Shown: positions 35,400 through 44,366 of the stretch, in pieces
How the letters are laid out: every line of letters begins with the position of its first letter
Position numbering within the stretch: position 1 is the first letter of the stretch
Assembly (NCBI RefSeq): GCF_030503595.1
Contig: NZ_CP129966.1
Span: forward strand, 1-64,000
Length of the DNA: 64,000 bases
Direction of reading: 5' to 3'
DNA from: Corynebacterium sp. P4-C1
GTDB lineage: Bacteria; Actinomycetota; Actinomycetes; Mycobacteriales; Mycobacteriaceae
Program-made: the position numbers and the translations under genes
The notes under the pieces: generated by a model
Databases searched by the model: none
Seen by the model: only the letters and a program-made list of their open reading frames with translations
What the model was told of the DNA's origin: nothing

Positions 35400-35789
35400 T
35401 TAGAGGCCGTTGGCTGCGCCATACTCTTCGGCGTTCAACAGCGGGCCGGCGGTTTCGACGGCGACCTCGAAGAGCCAGCCCTCACCGAACGGGTCGTTGT
35501 TGATGGCCTCGTAGTTGTCCTCGATATCCTCGTTGATCGCGGTGACCTTGCCGGTGACCGGGGAGTAGAGGTCGGAGACGGACTTGGTGGACTCCACCTC
35601 GCCGCAGGTCTCGCCGGCGGTCACGGTGTCGCCCACAGCCGGCAGCTCCGCGAAGACGATCTCGCCGAGGCGCTCGGTGGCTACGGAGGTGATGCCGATG
35701 CGCACGGTCTGGCCCTCAACGGCGTCAGCCGGGGCGTTGACCCATTCGTGCTCTTCGGAGTAGGAAAAATCCTGGGGCAGATCAGACAT
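35400..35789 (-). CDS. gcvH: Glycine cleavage system H protein
   Basis: A 129-aa lipoyl carrier shuttling the aminomethyl group between GcvP, GcvT and Lpd. It begins [10 protein letters not shown], contains [19 protein letters not shown] and the lipoylated Lys in [15 protein letters not shown] (about residue 68). Only 2 nt separate it from the upstream gcvT stop, and AAAGGACAAG precedes the ATG. Last gene of the gcvP-gcvT-gcvH operon; lipB and lipA follow on the same strand. Confidence 0.97.
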   Translation of the reverse strand: MSDLPQDFSYSEEHEWVNAPADAVEGQTVRIGITSVATERLGEIVFAELPAVGDTVTAGETCGEVESTKSVSDLYSPVTGKVTAINEDIEDNYEAINNDPFGEGWLFEVAVETAGPLLNAEEYGAANGL

Positions 35790-35791
35790 GG

Positions 35792-36874
35792 TTACTTGTC
35801 CTTTCGGGAGTAGAACGGGGTCTCGCTGACGGTGTACGGGTAGCGCTTACCCCTGATGTCGATGTCCACTCTAGTGCCCGGCTCAGCGTGCGCGGGGTCA
35901 ATGTGCGCCAAAGAGACCGGGTGGCCCAAAGTGGGGGAGGGCTGGCCGGATGTGACGACGCCGATGCGGGTTTCGGAGCCGTTGTCGTCGGTGAGGAAGA
36001 TCTCGGCGCCCTCGCGTGCGGCGCGGCGCTCCTCGGAGGTAAGACCTGCGATCACGACGGACGGCTCGCGGCCTGTCAGCGCCTCCTTGCCCACGAAGTC
36101 CGCTTCCTTCTTGGCGAAGGCGCGGCCCATGCCCGCTTCCACCGGGGTGATGTCAGAGGTCAGCTCGTGGCCGTAGAGCGGCATCGACGCTTCCAGGCGC
36201 AGCGAGTCGCGGGAAGCGAGGCCGCACGGGATACCGGAGTCGATCACGGCGTCCCAGATCTTTTCAGCGTCGCTGTTCTGACAGAAGAGCTCGAAGCCGT
36301 CTTCGCCGGTGTAGCCGGTTCGGGCGACGAAGACTTCGCTGCCGCCCAGGGTGCTCCACGCGCCGGAGTAGTAGGCAAGTGGCTCGGGGTCGTCGGCAAG
36401 CAGCGGCTTCAGCGCGTCGAGCGCGCCGGGGCCCTGGACGGCGATGAGTGCGATCGATTCGGAGTCATTGCGGATCTCCACGTCGAAGCCCTCGGTGCGG
36501 GCCTGGAATGCTGCCCACACGGTGGCGGTGTTGGCGGCGTTGGGCACCACCATGAAGTGATCGTCGGAGAACTTGTACGTGATCAGGTCGTCCAGGATGC
36601 CGCCGTTCTCGTCGACGATCATGGAGTATTTGGCCTTTCCCACCTTGAGGTTGGACAAGTTGGAAATGAGCACGTAGTCGAGGTACGCACCGGCGTCGGG
36701 ACCGGTGACATCGATCTCGCCCATGTGGGACAGATCGAAGATCCCAACGGCGTTGCGCACGGCTCGGTGCTCTTCGAGCTCGCTGCCGTACTTGAGCGGC
36801 ATGGTCCAGCCACCGAAATCGGTGAACGATGCGCCGAGGGCCTCGTGCTTGCTGTGCAGCGGGGTCTGTGGCAT
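35792..36874 (-). CDS. gcvT: Glycine cleavage system aminomethyltransferase (T protein)
   Basis: A 360-aa tetrahydrofolate-dependent enzyme releasing ammonia and making 5,10-methylene-THF. Family marks: [56 protein letters not shown] (folate site Asp), [14 protein letters not shown] and [13 protein letters not shown]. Start is the ATG at 36874 with AAGGAG 10 nt upstream; the frame extending to 37537 is a shadow of gcvP. A 14-nt gap follows the gcvP stop. Confidence 0.96.
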   Translation of the reverse strand: MPQTPLHSKHEALGASFTDFGGWTMPLKYGSELEEHRAVRNAVGIFDLSHMGEIDVTGPDAGAYLDYVLISNLSNLKVGKAKYSMIVDENGGILDDLITYKFSDDHFMVVPNAANTATVWAAFQARTEGFDVEIRNDSESIALIAVQGPGALDALKPLLADDPEPLAYYSGAWSTLGGSEVFVARTGYTGEDGFELFCQNSDAEKIWDAVIDSGIPCGLASRDSLRLEASMPLYGHELTSDITPVEAGMGRAFAKKEADFVGKEALTGREPSVVIAGLTSEERRAAREGAEIFLTDDNGSETRIGVVTSGQPSPTLGHPVSLAHIDPAHAEPGTRVDIDIRGKRYPYTVSETPFYSRKDK

Positions 36875-36888
36875 GTGTGGGTGCTCCT

Positions 36889-39792
36889 TTACTTCTTGTT
36901 TTCTTCGGTGACGACAGGCTCGATGACCTCGCCCTCTTCGGGGGAGGCGGAGAGGTCGAAGGCCTCCGGCGGCGGGCAGGCGCAGACGAGGTTGCGGTCG
37001 CCGTACGCCTCGTCGATGCGGCGCACCGGCGGGAAGTATTTCGCAGTGAGCAGCGACTCGACTGGGTAGGCGGCCTGCTCGCGGGTGAAGGTGTACTCCC
37101 AGTTGGAGGTGACCAGGCTGCGTGCGGTGTACGGAGCGTGGTGGATGACGGAGTCTTCGTAGGCCACCTTGCCGTCGATGATGTCCTGGATCTCGGCGCG
37201 GATGGAGCGCATCGCAGTGATGAAGCGCTGCAGCTCGGCAATATCCTCGGACTCGGTCGGCTCGATCATGAGCGTGCCGGCGACGGGGAAGGCCAGCGTC
37301 GGGGCGTGGAAGCCGTAGTCGACGAGGCGCTTGGCTACATCGGCGGCGGTGACTCCGGAGGCATCGGTGATCTCGCGGAGATCGATAATGCACTCGTGGC
37401 CGACCAGGCCGGCATTGCCGGTGTAGAGAACCGGGAAAGAGTCGTTCAGCCCGTGCGCCAGGTAGTTGGCGTTGAGGATGGCGTTCCGGGTGGCGGAGGC
37501 GAGCCCCTCGGCGCCCGACATGGCGATGTACGCCCACGAGATCGGCAGCACGCCCGCGGAGCCGTACGTGGTGGCGGAGATGGGCACACCGGCGCCCTCC
37601 GCGGCTTCCTTCGCGGCGTCTTCACCACTGATCTGCGGGTCGGCCGGGAGGAACGGGGTGAGGTGCGCGCCAACTCCGATCGGGCCGACGCCCGGACCAC
37701 CGCCGCCGTGCGGGATGGTGAACGTCTTGTGAAGGTTCAGGTGGCTGACGTCGCCACCGAAATCGCCCGGCCGGGCGAGGCCGGTCAGGGCGTTCATGTT
37801 CGCACCGTCGATGTAGACCTGGCCGCCGACAGCGTGAACCTTGTCCGCAACCTCGGTAACTGTCTCCTCGTACACGCCGTGCGTGGACGGGTAAGTGATC
37901 ATGATGGCGGCGACGTGCTCGCCGTACTGCTCGAGCTTCGCGTCCAGGTCGGTGATGTCGATGGAGCCGTCGTCCGCGGTCTTGACCACGACAACACGCA
38001 GGTTCGCCAGCGTTGCGGAGGCTGCGTTGGTGCCGTGCGCGGAGGCCGGGATGAGGCAGATGTCGCGCTCGGTGTCGCCGTTGGCCACGTGGTAGCGGCG
38101 GATGGCCAGCAGGCCGGCCAGCTCACCGGTGGCGCCGGAATTCGGCTGGACGGAGACGGCGTCGTAGCCGGTGAGCTCCACCAGCCAGCTGGTCAGTTCA
38201 GCGATGAGCTCACGCCAACCCTCGGTGTACGCGTCGGGTGTGAACGGGTGGACGTTGGCGAAGCCCGGCCAGGTGATGGCCTCCAGTCCCGCGGTGGGGT
38301 TGAGCTTCATGGTGCAGGAACCCAACGGGATCATCGTGCGGTCGAGCGCGAGGTCCTTGTCGCCGAGAGAGCGGATGTAGCGCATCATCATCGTCTCGGA
38401 GTGGTGGGTGTTGAACACCTCGTGCGTGAGCAGCTCGGTGGTGCGCGTCAGCTCCTCCGGCAGACCGTTCACTGCGTCGCCGGCGGCAACGGGGTCGTTG
38501 ATGATGCCGAAGCCTTCGAGCAGCGCGGCGAGGTCAGCTTCCTCGGTGTCTTCGCCGAAGCTTACTGCCACGGTGTCGTCGTCGACGGCGCGGACGAGGT
38601 AACCGGTGTCCGCCAGTGCGTCGACGATGCCGCGGGCACGGTCCGGCACGGTGACAGCCACGGTGTCGAAGAAGTGCCCGTGCTTGAGGGTGAGGCCGGC
38701 GGCGCTTAGCGACGCCGCGAAGCGCCCCGCCCATTCGTGCACCTTGCGCGCAATATCGCGGAGGCCCTCAGGGCCGTGGTACACGGCGTACATGGAGGCG
38801 GTGACCGCCAGCAGGGCTTGTGCGGTGCAGATATTGGAGGTGGCCTTCTCGCGGCGGATGTGTTGCTCGCGGGTCTGCAGCGCGAGACGGTAGGCGGGGA
38901 AGCCCTCGGCGTCGACGGACACACCGACGAGGCGGCCCGGCATTTGGCGCTTGAGCTTTTCCGTCACAGCCATGTAGGCGGCATGGGGGCCGCCGTAGAA
39001 CAGCGGCACGCCGAAGCGCTGCGTGGTGCCCACCGCGATGTCTGCGCCGAGCTCGCCCGGGGATTCCAGGAGCAGCAACGCCAGCGGATCGGCGGCCACG
39101 GTGGCGAGGCCGCCGCGGGAGTGGATCGCCTCGATCACCGGGCGAGGGTCGACGATGTCTCCCTCGGTGCCGGGGTAGGCCAGCACGACCCCGACGAAGT
39201 CCTCGCCGACCAGGTTGGAGTCCAGCGCTGTGACTTCGATCTCGAGGTCCAGTGCACGGGCGCGCTCGGCGGCGACGGCGATGACTTGGGGGTGCAGGCG
39301 TGCGTCGAGAAGCACGCGGCGTCCCTTCTTCACCTTCCGGGACATGAGGCCGATGGCCTCAGCGACGGCGGAGGCTTCGTCGAGAAGCGAGGCGTTGGCG
39401 ATAGGCAGGCCCGTGAGGTCCTGCACCATGGTCTGGAAATTGAGCAGCGCCTCGAGACGGCCCTGGGAGATTTCCGGCTGGTACGGCGTGTACGCGGTGT
39501 ACCAGCCAGCATCCTCCACGACTCCGCGGCGGATCACCGGCGGGGTGATGGTGGAGGAGAAGCCCTGGCCGTAGAACGCTTTGAGGACCGTGTTCTTCCC
39601 GGCAAGCTCACGCAGTCGATTCTGGGCTTCGTTCTCGGTCAGCGGGGCAGGCAGATCGAGCGGCGCTTTCGCGAGAATGCCCGGTGGGGTCGCGGCCGCG
39701 ACCAGTTCGTCGATCGAACCGTAACCGACGGCATCGAGCATTTCCTTGCGCTCGCTGTCCGTCGGGCCGATGTGGCGGGAAATGTAATCCAC
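36889..39792 (-). CDS. gcvP: Glycine dehydrogenase (decarboxylating), P protein
   Basis: A PLP enzyme of 967 aa, a full-length single-chain P protein. N-terminal [32 protein letters not shown] and the glycine-rich [17 protein letters not shown]; the C-terminal half carries the PLP Lys in [18 protein letters not shown]. It decarboxylates glycine and loads GcvH. Start is the GTG at 39792 ([10 protein letters not shown]) with AAGGAG 9 nt upstream. Only 62 nt separate it from dhaKL, and no glycine riboswitch is visible there, so it may be read from the dhaKL promoter or an internal one. Confidence 0.96.
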   Translation of the reverse strand: MDYISRHIGPTDSERKEMLDAVGYGSIDELVAAATPPGILAKAPLDLPAPLTENEAQNRLRELAGKNTVLKAFYGQGFSSTITPPVIRRGVVEDAGWYTAYTPYQPEISQGRLEALLNFQTMVQDLTGLPIANASLLDEASAVAEAIGLMSRKVKKGRRVLLDARLHPQVIAVAAERARALDLEIEVTALDSNLVGEDFVGVVLAYPGTEGDIVDPRPVIEAIHSRGGLATVAADPLALLLLESPGELGADIAVGTTQRFGVPLFYGGPHAAYMAVTEKLKRQMPGRLVGVSVDAEGFPAYRLALQTREQHIRREKATSNICTAQALLAVTASMYAVYHGPEGLRDIARKVHEWAGRFAASLSAAGLTLKHGHFFDTVAVTVPDRARGIVDALADTGYLVRAVDDDTVAVSFGEDTEEADLAALLEGFGIINDPVAAGDAVNGLPEELTRTTELLTHEVFNTHHSETMMMRYIRSLGDKDLALDRTMIPLGSCTMKLNPTAGLEAITWPGFANVHPFTPDAYTEGWRELIAELTSWLVELTGYDAVSVQPNSGATGELAGLLAIRRYHVANGDTERDICLIPASAHGTNAASATLANLRVVVVKTADDGSIDITDLDAKLEQYGEHVAAIMITYPSTHGVYEETVTEVADKVHAVGGQVYIDGANMNALTGLARPGDFGGDVSHLNLHKTFTIPHGGGGPGVGPIGVGAHLTPFLPADPQISGEDAAKEAAEGAGVPISATTYGSAGVLPISWAYIAMSGAEGLASATRNAILNANYLAHGLNDSFPVLYTGNAGLVGHECIIDLREITDASGVTAADVAKRLVDYGFHAPTLAFPVAGTLMIEPTESEDIAELQRFITAMRSIRAEIQDIIDGKVAYEDSVIHHAPYTARSLVTSNWEYTFTREQAAYPVESLLTAKYFPPVRRIDEAYGDRNLVCACPPPEAFDLSASPEEGEVIEPVVTEENKK

Positions 39793-39854
39793 GACAACTA
39801 GCTCCTTAGTTTTCCAGTGCGTCACAGTTGCTTACGAGTCTAGAAAACCCGGTT

Positions 39855-41606
39855 TTAGAACTCGTCGACGGATGCCTCACCGAACAACCACGTGATCGAG
39901 ATTGCGCCTGGGTCCGGCACGTCTGCTGCGGATTCGCCCAGGTAGGAGGCGCGCCCCTTCTTCGCTTGCATGCCGCGGGTGGATTTCGCGCCCTCCACAG
40001 CGGGGGTATGGATTTTCTCCAGCACCTCGTCGATCGATGCCGGGGCGGATCCGTCCGCGAGCTGCTTCGCTTCCTTCGCGGCCGGTGCCAGGGCGTCGAT
40101 TAAGGTGTTGTCGCCCTCCTTCGCACCGCCCAGGTCGGTGATCGCTTGGACGCCGTTGTTGAGGCCCGCCGCTAGCGCCTCAGTGAAGTCCGCGGTGTCG
40201 GCGCCGCGGGAGTCCACCCGGGCATCGGTGAACGCGTCCGCCATCTCGCGGAAGAGCGTGCCCAGCACAGCGCCGGATGTGCCGCCCGCGCGGACCAGCA
40301 TGCGGTGGGCGAAGAATTCGAGTACCTCGGCGTCGGTGCCTTTCAGCGGGGTTTGAATGTCGCCGAAAGCTGCTTCGAGGTTCTGGCCGAAATCGCCGTC
40401 ACCGGCGACGCGGTCCAACTCGGTCAGATCGTCGTAGGAAGCGGCCAGACGGTTGGCGAAGGCGCTCAGCCAGACATTCTCGCCGCCCTCGTTCGGCGCC
40501 TCACGGTCATCGACCATGCGGGCGGGGGAGTACGTCGGGTCCTCGACCACGGCGGGCCAGGCCGGAGCATCTGTCTCAGCGTCGAGAAGCTCCAGCAGCT
40601 CGTCGTCGACGACAGTGACCGTGAGGGAAACGCCCGCCATGTTCAGGGAGGTGACCAGGGTGCCCACCAGGCCGCGGCGCACATTCGCGCCTCGGTCGGC
40701 GAGCTGGGAAAGCGCCTCGCCGAAAATGAGGTCCAACTCGAGCTCGCTCGTGCCGCCGAGGCCATTGACGAGCAACGCGACATCGGCGCCGTCGATCTTC
40801 ACACCGGCGTTGGCGAGGGATTCAGCGACACCGTCGAGCAGCTCACCGACGAGCGCCTTGGCCGACGGCTCTTCCCCTGCCGTGGTGTCGCGGCGTTCCA
40901 CGCCCGGCTCGCCGTGAATGCCGACACCGATCTCGATTTCGCCTTCCTCCAGATCGAATGTCTGGCGGTCGCTGGTGGGAAGGTGGCCCGGCATGAGGGC
41001 GACGGCCATGCTGCGGGACTGGTCGGCGGCTTTCTGTGCGAGTTCAGCGACTGTAGCCACCTCGTCGCCACGGGCCGCGGACGCACCTGCGATCTTCTCC
41101 ACGATGATGGTCGCGCCGGTGCCGCGGCGGCCCGGGGAATCGTCATCCTCGTCGATCTCGGTGGCGGCGTCATCAGCGACGGTCACCGTGGCCACCTCGC
41201 CGTCGACGCTGTTCGCCGCGACCGAGAAGTTCATGACATCGCCCGTGTAGTTCTTCACTACGTGGACCACACCCTTGCCTTGGTCGGCCCACTCGGTGGC
41301 TGCAGTGATCTGGACGGCGTTCGGAGAGGTGAACAGCAGACCCGGGCAGGCGGCATCGAGCATGCCCGCACCAATGAAGCCGGCGTGCATCGGCTCATGG
41401 CCGGAACCTCCGCCGGAGATCACCGCCACACGGCCGTCACTGCGCTTGTCCTCGGTGATCCCGATGAACCCTTCGTCGTGCCACGAAGCATTCGGGTGCG
41501 CGGCGACAAGCCCGCCGAGCGCTTCCTCCATGAAGGCGGAGGGGTTGTTGCGGAACGACTTGAAAGAGCTGTGCTTACTGGTTTTTTCATGTGATTCCTG
41601 TGCCAT
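39855..41606 (-). CDS. Dihydroxyacetone kinase, fused DhaK-DhaL (ATP-dependent)
   Basis: A single-chain kinase of 583 aa. The DhaK domain (about residues 20-330) has ISGGGSGHEPMHAGFIG, KNYTGDVMNF and the DHA-binding His in EIGVGIHGEPGVERR. The DhaL domain (about 390-583) has the Mg/ATP loop LDRVAGDGDFGQNLEAAF and RAGGTSGAVLGTLF. The fusion implies ATP use rather than PTS phosphotransfer. ATG at 41606; TAGACT ends 7 nt upstream, a leaderless promoter. It converts DHA to DHAP; no glycerol dehydrogenase neighbour is present. gcvP follows on the same strand. Confidence 0.93.
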   Translation of the reverse strand: MAQESHEKTSKHSSFKSFRNNPSAFMEEALGGLVAAHPNASWHDEGFIGITEDKRSDGRVAVISGGGSGHEPMHAGFIGAGMLDAACPGLLFTSPNAVQITAATEWADQGKGVVHVVKNYTGDVMNFSVAANSVDGEVATVTVADDAATEIDEDDDSPGRRGTGATIIVEKIAGASAARGDEVATVAELAQKAADQSRSMAVALMPGHLPTSDRQTFDLEEGEIEIGVGIHGEPGVERRDTTAGEEPSAKALVGELLDGVAESLANAGVKIDGADVALLVNGLGGTSELELDLIFGEALSQLADRGANVRRGLVGTLVTSLNMAGVSLTVTVVDDELLELLDAETDAPAWPAVVEDPTYSPARMVDDREAPNEGGENVWLSAFANRLAASYDDLTELDRVAGDGDFGQNLEAAFGDIQTPLKGTDAEVLEFFAHRMLVRAGGTSGAVLGTLFREMADAFTDARVDSRGADTADFTEALAAGLNNGVQAITDLGGAKEGDNTLIDALAPAAKEAKQLADGSAPASIDEVLEKIHTPAVEGAKSTRGMQAKKGRASYLGESAADVPDPGAISITWLFGEASVDEF

Positions 41607-41648
41607 ACAACCCAGTCTATCCACTGGGTTGTGGGCGTGTGGGCGCAT

Positions 41649-41690
41649 AAAGAGCGGCCCGGCACCGACCGTGTTGGTCAGCGCCGGGCC
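41649..41690 (-). terminator. Terminator downstream of aceF
   Basis: GGCCCGGC (41656-41663) pairs with GCCGGGCC (41683-41690), with a secondary stem inside the loop. On the minus strand it is followed by GCTCTTTAT. It lies between aceF and the dhaKL promoter. Confidence 0.7.
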
Positions 41691-41724
41691 GTCTTGAACC
41701 CGGAGGGTTTACACCCCGCTGGGG

Positions 41725-43797
41725 TTAGAGGTCCATGTCCTCTTCGAAGTCGCCGGTCTCGACGCGGTCCTTGATCGTGGTGATGAAGCGGCCAGCGTCC
41801 GCGCCATCGACGATCTGGTGGTCGTAGGTGAACGGCAGGTAGCACATGGAGCGGATTGCGATGGAGTCGATGCCGTCCTCGGTCACGATGACCGGGCGCT
41901 TGACGATAGCGCCGGTGCCCAGGATGCCGGACTGCGGCGGGGTGAGGATCGGGGTGTCCATCAGCGCGCCGGCGGAGCCGATGTTGGTGACCGTGAAGGT
42001 GGCGCCGGACAGGTCGTCCGGGCGCAGCTTCTTGTCGCGTGCGCGGCTAGCCAAGTCGGCGATGCCCTGGGCGATCTCAGCCAGGGACATGTTCTGGGTC
42101 TGCTTGAGCACCGGAACGAGGAGGCCCGTCGGGGTGTCGACAGCGATACCGATGTTGACATCCTCGTGGTAGGTGATCTCCTTCGTCTCCTTGTTGTAGG
42201 AGGCATTGACGTTCGGGTGGGAGACCAGAGCCTCGGACGCGGCCTTGACGAAGAAGGCCAGGAAGGTGATGTTTGCGCCGTGCTTCTCGACGAAGGCCGG
42301 CTTGACCTTCTTGCGCAGGTCGGCGATGCGGGTGACATCGACTTCCTGAACGTGGGTGAGCTGCGCGGAGGTCTGCAGGGACTCGACCATCTTGGAGGCC
42401 GTGATCTCGCGGATGCGGTTGACCTTCTGGGTGGTGCCGATAAGCTCCTGCTTCGCCGGATCCACAGCCTTGGTGGACCAGCGAGCGCGCGGGCCGGAAG
42501 CCTTCTTCTCCGGAGCGGCGGAGGCAGTGCCGGCGCTCTTGGACTCGGTTGCGCCCTTGGCGGAGCCGCCCTCTGCGGCAGCCAGAACGTCCTGCTTGCG
42601 GATGCGGCCGCCGACGCCGGTGCCCTCGACAGTGTTCAGGTCGACATGGTGCTTGTCGGCGAGCTTGCGCACCAGCGGGGTGACGTACGGGACCTTCCCG
42701 CCGTTGTCGATCTTGGCGGAAGTGTTGGTGGAGGATGCCGGGGCAGCAGCCTGCTTCGGCTCAGCCTTCTTCTCTTCCTGCTTCGGAGCCGGCTTCTCTG
42801 CTGCTTCAGGCTCGGCCTCAGAATCAGCCTCGTCGGCGGAACCGGCCGCGGCGGCCTCAGCATCGCCGATGCGCGCGATCGCGGCACCGACCTCGATGGT
42901 GTCGTCCTCGCCCACCAGAATTTCCAGCAGGGTGCCTGCGACCGGGGACGGAATCTCGGTGTCGACCTTGTCGGTGGAGACCTCGAGCAGCGGCTCGTCG
43001 ACCTCGACCAGGTCGCCGACCTCCTTCAGCCAGGTGGTGATGGTGCCCTCGGTGACGGACTCGCCGAGCTCGGGCATTGCCACCTCGGTGGACTCGCCGG
43101 AGCCCTTCTTGTCGGAGGAGGACTTCGGTGCGGACTTCTTCGGGGCCTCCGCCGGAGCGGCAGCCTCTTCGGTCTCGTCGGCGGAATCGTCGCTGTCAGC
43201 GGCAACTGCGTCTGCGTCGCCGACGCGTGCGATGACCTCGCCGACCTCGACGGTGTCGTCTTCCTGGGCCAGGATTTCAACCAGGGTGCCTGCGACCGGG
43301 GACGGGATCTCGGTGTCGACCTTGTCGGTGGAGACCTCGAGCAGCGGCTCGTCGACCTCGACCTCGTCGCCGACCTCCTTCAGCCAGGTGGTGATGGTGC
43401 CCTCGGTGACGGACTCGCCGAGCTCAGGCATCTCGACGTCGGTGGCGGAGCTGGAGCCGCCGGACTTCTTGGTCGGCTTGGACTCGGACTTCGACTCAGA
43501 CTCAGCCTTCTCTTCCTTCGCCTCAGCCTTGTCAGCGGAGTCGCCGGACGGCTTCTCGCCTTCCTCGCCGACGACTGCGATGACCTCGCCGACCTCGACG
43601 GTGTCGTCTTCTTCCGCCTTGATCTCCAGCAGAACGCCGGCGACCGGGGACGGGATCTCAGTGTCGACCTTGTCGGTGGAGACCTCGAGCAAAGGTTCAT
43701 CGACCTCGACGGTGTCGCCGACCGACTTCAGCCACGTGGTGATCGTGCCTTCAGTGACCGATTCGCCCAGCTCGGGCATCTCTACAGAGTGAGCCAT
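41725..43797 (-). CDS. aceF: Dihydrolipoamide acyltransferase E2 with three lipoyl domains (AceF/SucB type)
   Basis: A 690-aa E2 subunit. Three nearly identical lipoyl domains (about residues 4-77, 121-194, 241-314), each with MPELGESVTEGTITTWLK and the lipoyl Lys in STDKVDTEIPSPVAG, are joined by acidic Ala/Ser/Glu/Lys linkers. A peripheral-subunit-binding domain follows (YVTPLVRKLADKHHVDL, then TVEGTGVGGRIRKQDVL), then the catalytic domain ending TYDHQIVDGADAGRF (catalytic His with Asp-Gly). In corynebacteria this E2 serves both pyruvate dehydrogenase and the OdhA complex; databases often call it SucB. GAGGAG is 12 nt before the ATG. lipB and lipA, which modify it, lie downstream on the same strand beyond gcv. 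Confidence 0.93.
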   Translation of the reverse strand: MAHSVEMPELGESVTEGTITTWLKSVGDTVEVDEPLLEVSTDKVDTEIPSPVAGVLLEIKAEEDDTVEVGEVIAVVGEEGEKPSGDSADKAEAKEEKAESESKSESKPTKKSGGSSSATDVEMPELGESVTEGTITTWLKEVGDEVEVDEPLLEVSTDKVDTEIPSPVAGTLVEILAQEDDTVEVGEVIARVGDADAVAADSDDSADETEEAAAPAEAPKKSAPKSSSDKKGSGESTEVAMPELGESVTEGTITTWLKEVGDLVEVDEPLLEVSTDKVDTEIPSPVAGTLLEILVGEDDTIEVGAAIARIGDAEAAAAGSADEADSEAEPEAAEKPAPKQEEKKAEPKQAAAPASSTNTSAKIDNGGKVPYVTPLVRKLADKHHVDLNTVEGTGVGGRIRKQDVLAAAEGGSAKGATESKSAGTASAAPEKKASGPRARWSTKAVDPAKQELIGTTQKVNRIREITASKMVESLQTSAQLTHVQEVDVTRIADLRKKVKPAFVEKHGANITFLAFFVKAASEALVSHPNVNASYNKETKEITYHEDVNIGIAVDTPTGLLVPVLKQTQNMSLAEIAQGIADLASRARDKKLRPDDLSGATFTVTNIGSAGALMDTPILTPPQSGILGTGAIVKRPVIVTEDGIDSIAIRSMCYLPFTYDHQIVDGADAGRFITTIKDRVETGDFEEDMDL

Positions 43798-43862
43798 GGT
43801 GATGGAGTCTCCTCAAAAAATTCCAGACGTTGATTCGCCACAAGCGTACCCGCTTAGTTGCT

Positions 43863-43885
43863 CATGTGCGCCCGAGCATGTGCGC
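43863..43885. repeat. Direct repeat CATGTGCGC x2 in the aceF divergent promoter region
   Basis: CATGTGCGC occurs at 43863-43871 and 43877-43885 (14-bp period) in the gap between aceF and the divergent small gene. Either a chance repeat or a tandem regulator half-site. Confidence 0.45.
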
Positions 43886-43924
43886 AATGGGGTGTGTTTT
43901 ATGTCGCCTTATATGATGTGGTGC

Positions 43925-44308
43925 GTGTTCAATATCTTCGGATCCCGGAAAAACAACTCGCCCCTGAAGCCTCCGCGCGGCCCAGGCGAGACCGTGAGGG
44001 CTGAAGATGCCGAGTACCTGAAATCTTGGGTTGCTCAGCACGCCTTCGTGGAGGGTTTCGTCGAGCCGGAGACCTTGGTCAACGAGATGTCTGTGGTGCT
44101 GGTTGCTGAAAACGGTGAGTTCACCCGCCGCCGCATCGGGGGTCCGAAGGGCATCGACGCTGTGGCCAAGCTCTTGGGCATTCCGCTTTACGACGTGGAG
44201 GGGACCGGCTACCCCGACCGCATGCGTAAGCGGATGGAGCAGGAGAGGATCCTGCGCAAGCGCGCCGAGCAAAAGGAACGCCGCGCCCGGTTCGAGCGCG
44301 GCGAATAA
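43925..44308 (+). CDS. Conserved hypothetical protein, about 127 aa
   Basis: Basic soluble protein: VFNIFGSRKNNSPLKPPRGP, a central domain (LKSWVAQHAFVEGFVEPETL, EMSVVLVAENGEFTRRRIGG) and a charged helical tail (RMRKRMEQERILRKRAEQKERRARFERGE). No known catalytic motif. Start uncertain: the GTG at 43925 gives the natural MFNIFGS start, with TATATG about 10 nt upstream, while ATGs at 43901, 43913 and 43916 are in frame and the first has GGGGTG upstream. It is conserved between aceF and pepA in corynebacteria. Convergent with pepA. Confidence 0.78.
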   Translation: MFNIFGSRKNNSPLKPPRGPGETVRAEDAEYLKSWVAQHAFVEGFVEPETLVNEMSVVLVAENGEFTRRRIGGPKGIDAVAKLLGIPLYDVEGTGYPDRMRKRMEQERILRKRAEQKERRARFERGE

Positions 44309-44332
44309 ATCCGATAAGTCGGACCAAAATCA

Positions 44333-44366
44333 CATTCCTTCCCCCCTTGGGTGGGGGGTGGGAATG
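44333..44366. terminator. Hairpin between convergent small gene and pepA
   Basis: CATTCC-TT-CCCCCC (44333-44346) pairs with GGGGGG-TG-GGAATG (44353-44366) around TTGGGT; two mismatched positions. It abuts the pepA stop codon and is likely to serve both genes. Confidence 0.65.

Noticed and set aside
36829..38709. 626-aa open frame antisense to gcvP
   Set aside because: High-GC shadow of a certain gene; residue composition (Gly/Val/Asp/Arg-rich) is an artefact of GC third positions, and it has no motif or Shine-Dalgarno.
39793..39854. Possible glycine riboswitch upstream of gcvP
   Set aside because: Only 62 nt between dhaKL and gcvP, too short, and no riboswitch core is visible.
41818..43833. 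671-aa open frame antisense to aceF
   Set aside because: Mirrors the repeated lipoyl domains; repetitive Asp/Leu/Gly content is antisense artefact.
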